This document shows, in pieces, positions 1 through 11,869 of a stretch of DNA of 64,000 bases. The DNA comes from Macrobrachium rosenbergii (taxonomy: Eukaryota; Arthropoda; Malacostraca; Decapoda; Palaemonidae). The translations under genes were made by a program, and so were the position numbers. The stretch covers positions 9,253,726 through 9,317,725 of the forward strand of contig NC_089756.1 of the NCBI RefSeq assembly GCF_040412425.1, given 5' to 3'. A model generated the notes under the pieces. The model was not told where the DNA came from and did no database searches. It saw nothing but the letters and a program-made list of their open reading frames with translations. The first letter of the stretch is position 1, and every line of letters starts with the position of its first letter.

Positions 1-1440
<1,440 letters not shown>

Positions 1441-2300
1441 GGTAAAGGAAGGGGACAGATCGGAATGTTGATAATTTTTATGTGTCGGTATCTAGGTCAA
1501 CTGGGGTTGGCTACGCAGCGACGATTCTACTCTCGATAAACTAAGGGCAAACTAAGGGTCAGCTACGCGGCGACTTCTTGTTAGTTATAATAGCTCCCCA
1601 CAGAAGAAAACATACGCACCTTCATTCAGGTGTGCATGCTGATATTCAAGAAGTCGGCAAAGATGCTTTACTTTATTTTTCTCCCAACACAATATGAAAA
1701 AATGCTTTACTTTACTTTATTCCCAATACACATTAATATTAATATACTTTAACATGGCACATTAATTTCCTTCAATTCTGAGGCATACGTTTATTTTGGA
1801 TTATGAGGTCAAGGTAATTTGAGGCGGGTGACAAATTTAAGAATTAATTTACATATAAGTTCCTTACTTCTAATGAAATAGCAGTATGCAGTTAGTTTGC
1901 CTTTAAGAGGCTTCTTAACATTATGACACGCCTCTCGTGTCATTTCTCTTTCGGGTACTGATGGGCTGTGTCTAACATGGCACTGCCTTGGTGGCACTGA
2001 GTGCCTAAAGAATGATCAGGGAAACGACTCGTTCTCACCTGATATTGTAAATTCAATCAAAGGTATCAAAGGGCTTCTACATTACACACATTTGAACAAA
2101 ACTGATACATTGAAAAGAGAGGGGGTGGTTGGAATGACGTTCTTTGAATTACAAGAAGGCAGGGGAACGTGTCTCCACCATCTGGCTGGTGGGCCACGCC
2201 CTCTGGATTAAAAGTATTGGCTTAGAACCGCTTTGGGTTTTCTTGCCCTGAGATGGAGTTTTGGGCGCTAGTAAGGCCCCGGGTGTTACTCGCTATGCTT
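1441..2300. other. LTR or 3' non-coding part of the Gypsy-class element
   Basis: This stretch separates the RNase H end (about 2303) from the recognisable LTR-like repeat. It contains two near copies of a short motif ending GGCTACGCAGCGACGATT / CAGCTACGCGGCGACTTC (about 1509-1577). I found no coding sequence and could not place a polypurine tract or the LTR edge. Confidence 0.4.
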
Positions 2301-2302
2301 CC

Positions 2303-3575
2303 GAGATAGGACATTGTCTATCTTGTTATCGGTGCCTTTGATGTGCTCGATTCTCCAGTTATAGTACTGGAGATCGAGGCACCATGGCATTTAACGTTTA
2401 TTCTGGTTCCTAAGTGTAGTTGAGTATTGTTGGGGGTTATGATCAGTAAACACCATTAGCAGGAAAGTGTGGTCAGCATGGTAAGACTCAAAGTGTTTCA
2501 TCACCAGCACCATTCCTAGCAGTCCCTTTCGATGGTACTATAACGAATTTCAGCTGGCTTCAATTTCTTAGCATAATATGCCACTGGGTGCCTGACGCCC
2601 TCTTTCTCTTGGAACATCACTGCTCCGACACCAATGTCGCTGGCATCTACTGCTACGCAAAAAGGCCATTCGTATTCGGGGGTATGTAGGACCGGTTTCG
2701 TTATTAATACGGCTTTTAAATTATCATAAGCCCTTTTGCATTCTTCTGTGCACCTGAAGGGCTGCTTTCCCCAGAAGAGGTTTGTGATGGGAGCAGCAGC
2801 ATCCGCGAAGTTTGGGATGAAGCTGCGGAAGTACTGTACTATCCTGAGGAAGCGCTGGGCATCCTGTTTTGTTCGCGGGTAAGCTATATTCCTTATGGCT
2901 TCTATGTTTGCCTCCTTTGGCACTAACTGTCCATTTCTGACTTGATGGCCCAAGTATGTAATTTCCCCAACTCCGAATTGGCACTTTTTAAGATTTATTA
3001 CCAAATTTGTTTTTCCCAGGGCAGTTAAAATTTGTTCTAAGATCGTTAAGTGCTCTTCCCAGGTGCTGGCGTAGGTGACGATGTTGTCCAAGTATACCAC
3101 ACAGTTCTTTATGCCCACCAGTACCTCGTTCATCAGCTGAGAGCATTTTTTAACCCGAATGGCATGACTTTGCACTGATAGATTCCGCTAGGAGTTATGA
3201 ACGCTGTCCGAGGGCGCGACTCCTCGGACAGCGGGACTTGCCAATACCCTTCTCCAAATTAATCTTGCTTAGATAGGGGGCACTCCCTAGGCTGTCTAAG
3301 CAAGCCTTGATCCAGGGAAGAGGGTAAGGTTTTGACTCCGTCGCTTCATTTAGCTTTGTGAAATCGACACAAAGTCAATCTCCACCGCCCTCCTTAGGTA
3401 CTAGAACTACTGGGGAAGCCCAGGGGCTGCGGCTGTGCTCTATAAGGCCGAGGTCGAGTTGGAGCTTGTCCTGCTCCTCGATCCTACGGGCCTTATCCGG
3501 GTTGACCCGGTAATATCCCTGGGCTATGGGTTTCACGCCCTCTTTGATATTGATGGAGTGTTGTAACACGTCCAT
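2303..3575 (-). pseudogene. Reverse transcriptase and RNase H of the Gypsy-class element
   Basis: Reverse transcriptase copies the element RNA into DNA and RNase H removes the RNA template. Reading 3575 to 2303, the N-terminal part has the IEEQDKLQLDLGLIEHSRSP stretch and SPWASPVVLVPKE motif. After a break comes the catalytic box near 3094-3083, read as Y-L-D-N where the family has Y-L/I-D-D, so the second metal-binding Asp is Asn. The thumb follows, with ITYLGH and RFLRIVQYFRSFIPNF. RNase H begins with AVDASDIGVGAVMFQ (about 2670-2620). Further RNase H sequence continues past an in-frame stop near 2397 to an HIKGTDNK...LSRKHSE ending near 2303. The fingers/palm segment between 3375 and 3175 is frameshifted. 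This is a clear relic; it lies downstream of integrase, which is unusual for Gypsy. Confidence 0.88.
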
Positions 3576-3749
3576 GCACCCAAGGGTGTTTCGGACGACT
3601 TGCTAGTTTCGGTGTAGTAACAGGCAGATATCTTCCCTGTGGGCGGCAGCAAGACCTGGGGTGATGACTTCTAGGTTCTCAAGGATTTCAGAGTTAGTGG
3701 TGGGCGTATAGGCCAGGGCAGCAGTGCCAACTACTGCCTCGGGGGTGGA

Positions 3750-4801
3750 TGTATCATCTTTGGGTGTCTCCTCACTACGGGTCTGGTATGGTTTCAGGAG
3801 ATTTATATGGAGCCACTTGGCCCTCCGTTTTCCACAGTCTACTTAGTAATTCAAGTCCCCAGGCTTTCCCAAGATTTTGTGTGGGCCTGAGAAATGGGTT
3901 TCGAGGGGCCTTGTGGCACCCGTCCGGAGTACAAGGACCTGATCTCCTGTCTCAAAAGGGCGGGAGCGGGCGGTCTCGTCGAATTTTATCTTCACCCATT
4001 CTTGGGTGTCCGCCTCTGTGGCCTGGGCTACCACCCAAGCCGCCCGAAGGTTTTTCTGAATAGTAGGTAATTCTTCTGCACAATCCATGTGAGCAGGGTC
4101 CGCCCATCCGTCATATAATATGTCAAGCGGCGCCCGGGTGGAGTGAGCATACAATAGCTCGAAGTGGCTATACCCGGTGGTCTTGGAGGGAGCGTGGCGG
4201 GTGGTAAAAAGGGCGTCCGGGAGGTTGTCCTCCCACGAGCCACCTCCCTTGTGCTCCAATTTTTTGAGCGTCGTGGATAGCGATTGGGGGAATCGCTCGA
4301 TGATTCCTTGGCTCTCTGGGTGGTAGGGTGTTGAGTGAAAGTGCTTGATTCCGTGACTGGCCATGCTATCACAGAATTCTTTCGACGTAAAGTGTTGACC
4401 ATGATGTGTCTGTATTGTGGCAGGGAATCCGAACTGACAAAGGAACTTCACTAGGGTCTTCACAGCATTTTTCGAGCTCTCGCTCCTTACTGGAATTGCC
4501 TCTGGGTATCGTGTAAAGCGATCAATGATGGTAAGGCAATAGGCGTTCCCTGATTTACTTTTCATCCTCCCCCGCGGAGTAAAAATAAATCACAACGACG
4601 TGTGAAGGGGACGCCGTGGAGGGATATTCCTGAGGGGGCCTTGGGGACTACCTCGTTTGGGTTTCCTGCCACTTGGCATGTGGGACAGAGGGCAACGAAT
4701 TGCTTTACACTCTTTTGGATGCCGGGCCAGTGGAACTTGCTCTTGACAGTGCGAGCGACACCAAAGTGCCCGCTGATGCCGTTATGTGCCAAACTCAGCA
4801 C
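3750..4801 (-). pseudogene. Integrase of the Gypsy-class element, catalytic Asp lost
   Basis: Integrase joins element DNA to the host chromosome. The N-terminal zinc domain (4801-4562) shows His6, His12, Cys39 and Cys42, i.e. HHCC. A first catalytic Asp is likely in CDLF near 4591, just before a frameshift into the core frame at 4565. The core has TRYPEAIP, then TIQTHHGQHF: the second catalytic Asp of the DDE triad is His (codon CAT at 4406-4404). HPESQGIIERF with the catalytic Glu (4298-4296) is present, 35 residues later. A C-terminal FSGPHKIL stretch resembles the GPY/F module. One TAA near 3840 interrupts an otherwise open frame that continues to about 3750. The Asp-to-His change would abolish catalysis. 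Confidence 0.88.
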
Positions 4802-5729
4802 ATCCTTCTATAGAGTCAGGGGGACTACCACAAGTTTATGGTGCACCTGGGATGGCTCATTTGGCCCCAGGTTACTTTGTACAGGAGGTCGTCTTCCAGC
4901 AGGAAGGCGTCCTTTACTAGATCAGTGAGAGTATCTCATGGTGGCTTTTATTCCCTTGAGGCGATTTTAATTGAGGCGTCCGCCTTTTGTTCTTCTATTA
5001 ATCTTTCCCTCGCGAGGGAGGGCAAGGCAGCTGCGGCTCCGGTAATGAGGAGGGTGGTAGGGGCCAGAGTATTCTCAGCTTTCTTAGGGCCAGGGGGTGG
5101 TTCCTGGAGCCATGGGATAGATCCTAGAGACAGGCCAGGGGGGAAGCAGATCCTCCTGTTTTCGTCAGGGGATCCCTCCACTGGGCAAGATCTTGTCCCA
5201 GGAGGAGGGGGTTTCCCGTGGGAGCATCTCGGCCATGCCAAGATGTGTTCCTCTCTTGAGAGGCTGACGCCTGTGGTAACCCCTTACAGCAGACTGTTGG
5301 AAGGTCCTTTCGATCCCCACTCACCCAGAGGATCGTCATTCGTTCATCTTCCTGAATGATGGCTCCAGGGGGGACTTTGCTACGCACTATCAGGCTGACT
5401 TCCGACGCTGTGTCTACTATATTTTCTAATTTCCAGGGAGGACTGGACCCGTCTGGAGGCGCAACCCTCACGGACTCAAGCCCAATCCAACCAGTAGGCC
5501 GGTTAGGGCAAGTTACTGTGCCTGCTGTCTTCGGCTGGTTGTAAGGAGGGCAAAGCTTGTATGTGGAGGAGTAATGTCCCCGTTTTCCGCAATTGCGGCA
5601 GATTTCATGGCGGAACTCCTGCCGGGGAGTGGTGCTCGCTGCAAGCGGCGATTGGCGGGCAGGGGCAGGAGGCGGCGGTGGTGGTCCCGGAGGCGGGTGA
5701 GAGGAGGGGCCTTGGGCCGATTTCGGCAC
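4802..5729 (-). pseudogene. Zinc knuckle, aspartic protease and linker of the Gypsy-class polyprotein
   Basis: After a Pro-rich stretch a nucleocapsid-type zinc knuckle appears at about 5600-5545: CRNCGKRGHYSSTYKLC. It has Cys-X2-Cys-X4-His, but the expected fourth Cys position is Tyr; a Cys lies three residues further on. The protease follows, with NIVDTASEVSLIVRS near 5420-5375. Retropepsins normally have Asp-Thr-Gly/Ser; here it is Asp-Thr-Ala-Ser. The later part (5240-4948) is a linker ending RLIEEQKADASIKI before the integrase zinc domain. The same Ala and Tyr variants occur in the second copy at 10.3-10.6 kb, so they predate the duplication. Confidence 0.75.
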
Positions 5730-5875
5730 TGGTCAGAGGAATGCCCCGACTCCTTACAATAATTGCATATTAATGGCTTACCTGAGTTTCCATTCTTGGG
5801 AGGAGCTGATCCTCCAAGGAAGGGCGGGGGATATATCTTTCACCCCATTGATCCCTCCTGAGGGTGGTGAGTCTC

Positions 5876-6305
5876 CTACGTATCAGCTATACGACAACAC
5901 TCTGTTAGTGTCGCAGGAGCCCTTTCTACTACGTGTGTGGCCAGAGTGGGAGGGCCATAGCGCAGGAAGTGTTCCAGCTTGAACTTTTCGAGTACCTCGG
6001 CTGTGCTGGTGGCCCCTTCGGCCTCGAGCCATTTCGTTAGCGCCCGCTCCGAGTGGTATATCCAATCTGACCAGGTTTGGCCTACATCTCTTGTCTGCCC
6101 TCTCCAGCATTTTCTGCAGCGCTCGGGGGTGATCTCGTATGCCTTGGTCCTCCACTGGGAGGGTGTGATAGGCAATCAGTGCCTTCCCTCCAAGGAATTT
6201 GGTAAGAACGAGGGAAAGTTCAGCGGGGGAGAGGGCACAGCAGGCTAGGACCCTTTTGGGCAGCTCAAGCCATACTTCGGGTTCTGCCTCAGTCCATTTT
6301 GGCAT
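5876..6305 (-). pseudogene. Gag capsid region with SCAN-like C-terminal domain
   Basis: Capsid protein assembles the virus-like particle. The N-terminal half (6305-6150) has MPKWTEAEPEVWL, CCALSPAELSLVL and GGKALIAYHTLP. After a frame change the C-terminal half (6175-5876) has VGQTWSDWIYHSERALTKWL, GATSTAEV, LEHFLRYGPP and VVERAPATLTE. This pattern of helices (RxxF/WSDW, KWL, LEQFL, P-x-x-L, V-x-ERxP-x-T) is the SCAN-like capsid signature. The vertebrate SCAN domain is held to derive from the capsid of Gmr1-like Gypsy elements, which fits the integrase-before-RT order here. The region is frameshifted and therefore non-functional. Confidence 0.78.
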
Positions 6306-6329
6306 AAACGAATGGGCCTGGCTGAGGGC

Positions 6330-6680
6330 TCACATCCCTACAGCGGGAGCAGGGGGAGAGGCACTCCTTTGGGCTAGCACTTGGAGCTCACGGGCGCGTT
6401 GTTGCTCTTGTTCCTCTCTCTCCTTCTCCTCTCTTTTTTCCTGAGCGATTCTTTCTGCCTCCTCTCGCTTCTCCTGGGCGATGCTTTCTCTCCCGTTCTT
6501 GCGCTCTCTATCTCCTCTCTTCTCTCCTGGACGAGTCGCTCTTTCTCCCTCTCTTGCCTTTCCATCTCCTCTCTCTTCTCCTGGGCAATTCTTTCTGCCT
6601 CCCGTTCTTGCCTTTCTCTCCCTCTCCGCCTTTGCAGCATCTAGGTTCCCTGACCCAGTCCCAGAATTCTGGCCCAACAT
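6330..6680 (-). pseudogene. Gag N-terminal charged coiled-coil segment
   Basis: Highly charged Arg/Glu/Gln-rich sequence with repeats of the type RIAQEKREEMERQEREKERL. A long coiled coil of this sort precedes the capsid in many Gypsy-class gags. Two frames both look charged because the DNA is itself a degenerate purine-rich repeat. The frame leading to ELQVLAQRSASP joins the capsid start at 6305. Copy 2 at 11300-11577 has a shorter and rearranged version. Confidence 0.65.
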
Positions 6681-6929
6681 TCAGGTCTTTTCCTGCCTGC
6701 ATGTAGAACTTAAAGTCCTCATTGTGTTGGGCTCGTGTAGTCGATATTTTGACAAATTTATTTGGTAGGGCCCTCTAATGTTACATGAATTTGGATTCAG
6801 ATATTTTAATAACACGGGGGGGTGGTCTGAATGGCCAAAATGAAGAAATATACTTTATTTCTCGCACGGCCTTGGCCAGTTATTGGCAGGGATAGTAGGT
6901 TAGTTATCTTGTAAGACTTAGGATTAGTT

Positions 6930-7600
6930 TCGTCGCAGAGGACGTGGAATTTGTCTCGTCACGTGGGACGTGGAATTTGTGGGCGCCACTAAGGATGTGG
7001 AATTGGATGGACGCCACTAAGGACGTGGAATTGGATGGACGTCACGTGGGACATAGAATTGGAGGACGTCACGTGGGACATGGAATTGGAGGACGTCACT
7101 TGGGACATGGAATTGGAGGACGTCACGTGGGACATGGAATTGGAGGACGTCACGTGGGACGTGAATGGATGTCACGTAGGACATGGATGGACATCATGAA
7201 GGACGTGGATGGACGTCACAAAGGATGTGGAATTTGAGGACGTCTCGTAGGACGTGAATGGATGTCACAAAGGACGAGGAATTGGAATTTTTACCATAGG
7301 ACTTGGAAATTGGAATTTGTCTCTTAGGACTTGGAAATTGGATTTGTCCTGTAGGACTTGAAATTAGATTTGTCCCGGTGACTTGAAATTGGATTTGTCC
7401 TGTAGGACTTGAAATTGGATTTGTCACGTAGGACTTGGAAATTCCGCCTCGTAGGGATGTGGAAATTGGATTTGTCCTGTAGGACTTGGAAATTCCGTCT
7501 CGTATGACGTGGAAATTGGATTTGTCCTGTGGACTTGGAAATTTTGTCTTTAAGACATGGAAATTGGATTTGTCCTTAGGACTTGGAAACTGGATTAAAA
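6930..7600. repeat. 27-bp minisatellite in the element leader (two blocks)
   Basis: Block 1 (about 6930-7265): units such as GACGTCACGTGGGACATGG plus AATTGGAG. The GACGTCAC core starts at 7038, 7065, 7092, 7119 and 7146, an exact 27-bp step. Block 2 (about 7285-7600): units such as GGACTTGGAAATTGGATTTG plus TCCTGTA, also 27-28 bp. The shared GGAC-TGGAA-TTGGA backbone suggests one ancestral unit. It lies between gag and the 5' LTR on the element strand. Block 1 units contain CACGTG and ACGTCA words, which resemble bZIP/bHLH binding sites; regulation is inference only. Translations through it are spurious. Confidence 0.9.
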
Positions 7601-8428
7601 AAATTTTGTTGAGAGGGGCCCCTGAGTATGTTAGGGGAACAAATTCTACTAGGCAACGAATGAAGATTTGGGTAGGCACGCAAGGGGGCGGTTGAAGGTT
7701 GTCTGACCCTAGGCTGATGCAGGCTATTTTTGGACATCGGTTAACTGAACCCTTTTTGTTTAAAAACACTGTCTGGTCTCCTGACTGCGGGGAAATTTCC
7801 CGGGATGGGCAGATAATAGTAAAATGTCCTTGTGATTTTCCCTAGAAGCGGAGTTCAAATTTCGCTTTCCTAACACCAGATTTGAGTTGTAGCTAATCTA
7901 AGAGAGGGTATTTCAGCGATGCAAGCTGATTTTTGTCTTATTCCACGTGGGAGTTCGTCTGCGCCTAAATAATTTGCTATTCCGAAGTGCAAAGTAAGAT
8001 TTAACACAGAGGAATTTCTTTCGCACTATTCCTCAAAAAGAAAATGGCAAAGTGAAAATTTAACACAGAGGAATTTCTTTCGCACTATTCCTCGAAAAGA
8101 AAATGGTTAGCACTTGTTGTTTCCTAACTACCTATCATGAAAGGCATGCATTAACAAAATCTAATATGGCAGTTCTCTTTCAGTTGATACATGCATCCCT
8201 ACTTCCCTAATTTCCTATGAACAGTCACGATTAAAAAATTTCTTTGCTAAGATAAACACATTACTTACATGGAACTCTCTTGGTCTGTGCTCTTGGTACC
8301 AGGTTCGGAATTTGTCTCGCACCTGCTTAGCTTTGCTAATCGCTGATTTGGCGAGTTGCAAGCGCAACAAAGCAACAATAGAGGGGGAAATGCAACTGCA
8401 AAACAAGATCTATGGAAAAGTCGCCATT
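7601..8428 (-). other. Leader between gag and 5' LTR; contains a 60-bp tandem duplication
   Basis: No coding sequence recognised. At about 7990-8107 a ~60-bp unit (TTAACACAGAGGAATTTCTT core at 8001 and 8060) is duplicated in tandem. The stretch precedes the LTR edge and primer-site candidate at 8412-8426 on the element strand. Confidence 0.55.
8412..8426 (-). promoter_or_regulatory. Candidate tRNA primer-binding site, TGGCGAC start
   Basis: On the minus strand TGGCGACTTTTCC begins just inside the LTR-like edge near 8429. A TGG start directly after the 5' LTR is typical of LTR elements. The second Gypsy-class element has TGGCGACCTTCCACC at 27906. The priming tRNA is not identified. Confidence 0.35.
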
Positions 8429-9222
8429 TTTATGTATCTCCCTGAATTTCTAGATTTGTAGAATACTTTCACAGGCCGGCAACAGAACTTTATTTATTTG
8501 GCCTTGGATATCTGACTTTATGTTAAGAGAAATCATAAAAAGAAAAGAAAAAAGGGATGATTCACATGAGCTTAGGACTCTACTTCATGAGGGAATGTTA
8601 CGTAAACACTTTGGTTAAATTAAGTAATTATATTTACAAGAAAAGAATCAAAAGAAAACGGTTAAATGAATTATTAGGAGGCTTGCAATGCCTGAAGATC
8701 TTCCTACTGGAGTCTTGAATGGTGGCAAGGCACAGTCCAAGATGAGTCCACAGGAAATTGGTCCCTCTGCAAGAGAGAGTTAAACATTGCACACCAGTAA
8801 AGGAAAATATAACACATACAATGACTCGAGGCTGCACTGATGGTGCCAAGATCTCGAGGAATGAATGAACACTTAACACTGGGACACAAACCCTTGGAAT
8901 AGCACTGGGAAATGGCACATTGGATACAGGGACGTACTGGCATTCAATAAACACTTCTAAGTGCAAAACGTCGTGACTGAAAAGCCTTCACTTGTACTTT
9001 ACTGTGGGGGGAAGCGGGTCTCTGGCGAAGAATGATGACAGGCGGTCGCACTCGTGGCACTCTGCACTAGGTTGCTTGGGAAGTCAGTCCACGTGGTGAC
9101 GAAGGGGCTGGATTCTTTGTCAGGAGCTTCAGGTGACGGGGTGGGGGTGGGGGTGGGCTCAGCGTTCGTAGCGATCACCCGTGTGTCTCTGGCTAACTGC
9201 AAAGATCTTCCTGTCCAAGCTC
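8429..9222 (-). mobile_element. LTR-like repeat, copy 2 (5' LTR candidate)
   Basis: Near-identical to 439-1235, with small indels. Its right edge runs through CAAAGATCTTCCTGTCCAAG and then changes abruptly into the Penelope-like fragment. On the minus strand it lies upstream of the leader and gag, as a 5' LTR should. Confidence 0.65.
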
Positions 9223-9801
9223 CTTTTAAGGCAACCACCAAGGGTACGGGCCCCAATGTCGACAAATCCACTTACCTTGGTTAGTTTGTTTAAATTTAAA
9301 GATAAACTTGACCCTTTGATGACCTCATGTGTTGTGTACAAGTTCAATTGCCCTAGATGTAATCTAGGGACCTACATGGGATCCACACAGAGGTTACTAA
9401 GGGTCAGAATTGATTCCCATAAGGGCGTTAGCTATCGAACTGGTAGCAAACTTGCTAGTCCTGAATTCTCCAACATCAGGCAACACGCCAATAAATGTAA
9501 ACATAACATACAATACAAAGATTTTGAAATATTGGGACGGGCACCGAATGGCAAACTACTGACAATCCAGGAATCCTTGTTTATTAAACAACTTGTTCCC
9601 CCAATTGAACACAGTCTTCCTCGACAACTCTTTACCTTACGTGAGGTGTTGCCTTTGTCGCCTCTGGTTTGTTCCTTCTGACTTTCGTCCTTCCTTCCTC
9701 TCTTAATGGTTGGTCCTGCTACAACTAGTTTTTAATTTTGCTATATATAATGTATTATGTATTTTAGCACTTTAATGTTAATTTTATGTTTTTTATCTTT
9801 A
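9223..9801 (+). pseudogene. Penelope-like element C-terminus, GIY-YIG endonuclease (copy A)
   Basis: Penelope-like retroelements end in a GIY-YIG nuclease that nicks target DNA. The frame reads SCVVYKFNCPRCNLGTYMGS (GIY-like VVYKF, YIG-like TYMGS with the CPRC insert typical of these elements). Then come RLLRVRIDSHKG with the conserved Arg, GVSYRTG, the EFSNIRQHA segment, FEILGRAP and TIQESLFIKQLVP with the catalytic Glu. The RT part is absent, so this is a 5'-truncated copy. Its 3' untranslated tail (about 9680-9801) matches the tails at 12821-12936 and 20971-21015. The left edge is fused to the LTR-like repeat. Confidence 0.85.
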
Positions 9802-10258
9802 GCCTTCACTTGTACTTTATCGTGGGGAGAAGTGGAATCTCTGGCGAAGAATGGGGACAGGCAGTTTGCCTCATTGGCCTCGGCTTTACAGTTCCTTGGA
9901 AGTCCGTCCCCGTGATGATGAAGGGCTGGATTTACGTCGGGAGATTCCAGGTGGTGACAGGGAAGGAAGCCTCTCGAGTTCAAGCGATCACCGCGTGTCT
10001 CTTTCTAACTGCAGATCTTCCCTGCCCAGCTCCTTTTAAGGAAACTGCAAGGCTAGAGAACTGATATTAGGCCTATGTGGTGACCAGGCTGAAGATGTGT
10101 GTCATTTTCCAGGTGTTCGACCATCTGATTATCTCCAGGTATCATGTGAAAAGCCTTAATTCCTTAGCCTTTACATTAGTTTGTTAATTAACTTGAGTGA
10201 GGATACAGTGCTTAAAGGAATGTGCTCAATCCTTAACCTTGGCCCTTTTGACAGTGCC
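9802..10258 (-). mobile_element. LTR-like repeat, diverged copy 3
   Basis: Matches 1000-1440 (AAGCCTTCACTT..., GGCGAAGAATG..., CAACTGCAAAGATCTTCC..., GTGACCAGGCTGAAGATGTG) with many differences. It passes directly into protease/gag sequence at about 10259, so integrase, reverse transcriptase and RNase H are missing between LTR and gag in this derivative. Confidence 0.65.
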
Positions 10259-11860
10259 ATTCATCTTCCTGAATGATGGCTCCAGGGGGGACTTTGCTAC
10301 GCGCTATCAGGCTGACTTCCGACGCTGTGTCTACTATATTTTCTAATTTCCAGGGAGGACTGGACCCGTCTGGAGGCGCAACCCTCACGGACTCAAGCCC
10401 AATCCAACCAGTAGGCCGTTTAGGGCAAGTTACTGTGCCTGCTGTCTTCGGCTGGTTGTAAGGAGGGCAAAGCTTGTATGTGGAGGAGTAATGTCCCCGT
10501 TTTCCGCAATTGCGGCAGATTTCATGGCAGAACTCCCGCCGGGGCTGGTGCTACTTCTGCTTGTTGATTGGCCGGGCAGGGGCAGGAGGCGGCGGTGGTG
10601 ATGCCGGCCGGGTGAGAGGGCCTTGGGCGATTTTGGCACTGGTCAGAGGAATGCCCGACTCGCCACAATAATTGCGTATTAATGAAACACCTGAGTTTCC
10701 ATTCTTGGGAGGAGCTGATCCTCCAAGGAAGGGCGGGGGATATATCTTTCACCCCATTGATCCCTCCTGAGGGTGGTGAGTCTCCTACGTATCAGCTATA
10801 CGACAACACTCTGTTAATTAATGCACGGAGCCACTTTCTACCTCGTGGCCAGAGTGGGAGGGCCGTAGTGCGGAAAGTGTTCAACCCAGACTTTTCAGCG
10901 AGAGTACCTCGGCTGTGCTGGTGGCCCCTTCGGCCTCGAGCCATTTCGTTAGCACCCGCTCCGAGTGGTATATCCAATCTGACCAGGTTTGGCCTACATC
11001 TCTTGTCTGCCCTCTCCAGCGTCTTCTGCAGCGCTTGGGGGTGATCTCGTACGCCTTGGTCCTCCACTGGGAGGGTGTGATAGGCAATCAGTGCCTTCCC
11101 TCCAAGGAATTTGGTAAGAACGAGGGAGAGTTCAGCGGGGGAGAGGGCACAGCAGGCTAGGACCCTTTTGGGCCGTTCAAGCCATACTTCGGGTTCTGCC
11201 TCAGTCCATTTTGGCATAAACGAATGGGCCTGGCTGAGGGCTCACATCCCTACAGTGGGAGCAGGGGGAGAGGCACTCCTTTGGGCTAGCACTTGGAGCT
11301 CACAGGCGCGTTGTTGCTCTTGTTCCTCTCTCTCCTTCTCCTCTCTTTTTTCCTGAGCGATTCTTTCTGCCTCCTCTCGCTTCTCCTGGGCGATGCTTTC
11401 TCTCCCGTTCTTGCCGTTTCTCTCCCGTTCTTGCCTCTCTATCTCCTCTCTTCTCTCCTGGACGAGTCGCTCTTTCTCCCTCTCTTGCCTTTCCATCTCC
11501 TCTCTCTTCTCCTGGGCAATTCTTTCTGCCTCCCGTTCTTGCCTTTCTATCTCCCTCTCCGCCTTTGCAGCATCTAGGTTCCCCTGGACCCAGTCCGTAA
11601 TTCTTGGCCCAACATTCCCAGGTCTTTTCCTGCCTGCATGTAGAACTTAAAGTCCTCATTGTGTTGGGCTCGTGTAGTCGATATTTTGACAAATTTATTT
11701 GGTAGGGCCCTCTAATGTTAAATGAATTTGGATTGGAATGTTTTAATAACACAGGGCATAGTCTGAATAAGCCAAAAAATGAATATACTTTATTTCTCAT
11801 ACTGACCTTGGCCGATTATTACCAGAGATAGTAGGTTAGTTATCTTGTAGACTTAGAGAA
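10259..11860 (-). pseudogene. Second, partial copy of Gypsy-class protease and gag
   Basis: Follows 5345-6900 nearly base for base. It includes the same protease variant DTAS (about 10340), the same zinc-knuckle variant STYKLC (about 10470), the SCAN-like capsid (11087-10881 and 11217-10900) and the charged coiled coil (11577-11242). Small indels differ from copy 1. The downstream pol domains are deleted. It is a non-autonomous or simply deleted derivative, in the same orientation as copy 1. Confidence 0.85.
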
Positions 11861-11869
11861 TTAGTTTAA

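Noticed and set aside
5124..6444. Plus-strand open frames opposite gag and protease
   Set aside because: The minus strand carries recognisable gag, knuckle and protease motifs; the plus-strand frames are shadows.
2303..6680. Copia element, because integrase precedes RT
   Set aside because: The RT (YLDN, ITYLGH, RFLRIVQYFRSF), the SCAN-like capsid and the integrase HPESQGIIERF are Gypsy/Gmr1-type, not Copia-type.
7194..7769. A 191-residue minus-strand open frame with repeated SNFHV/SPTGQIQF-like units
   Set aside because: It reads through the 27-bp minisatellite; a unit length divisible by three keeps frames open by chance.
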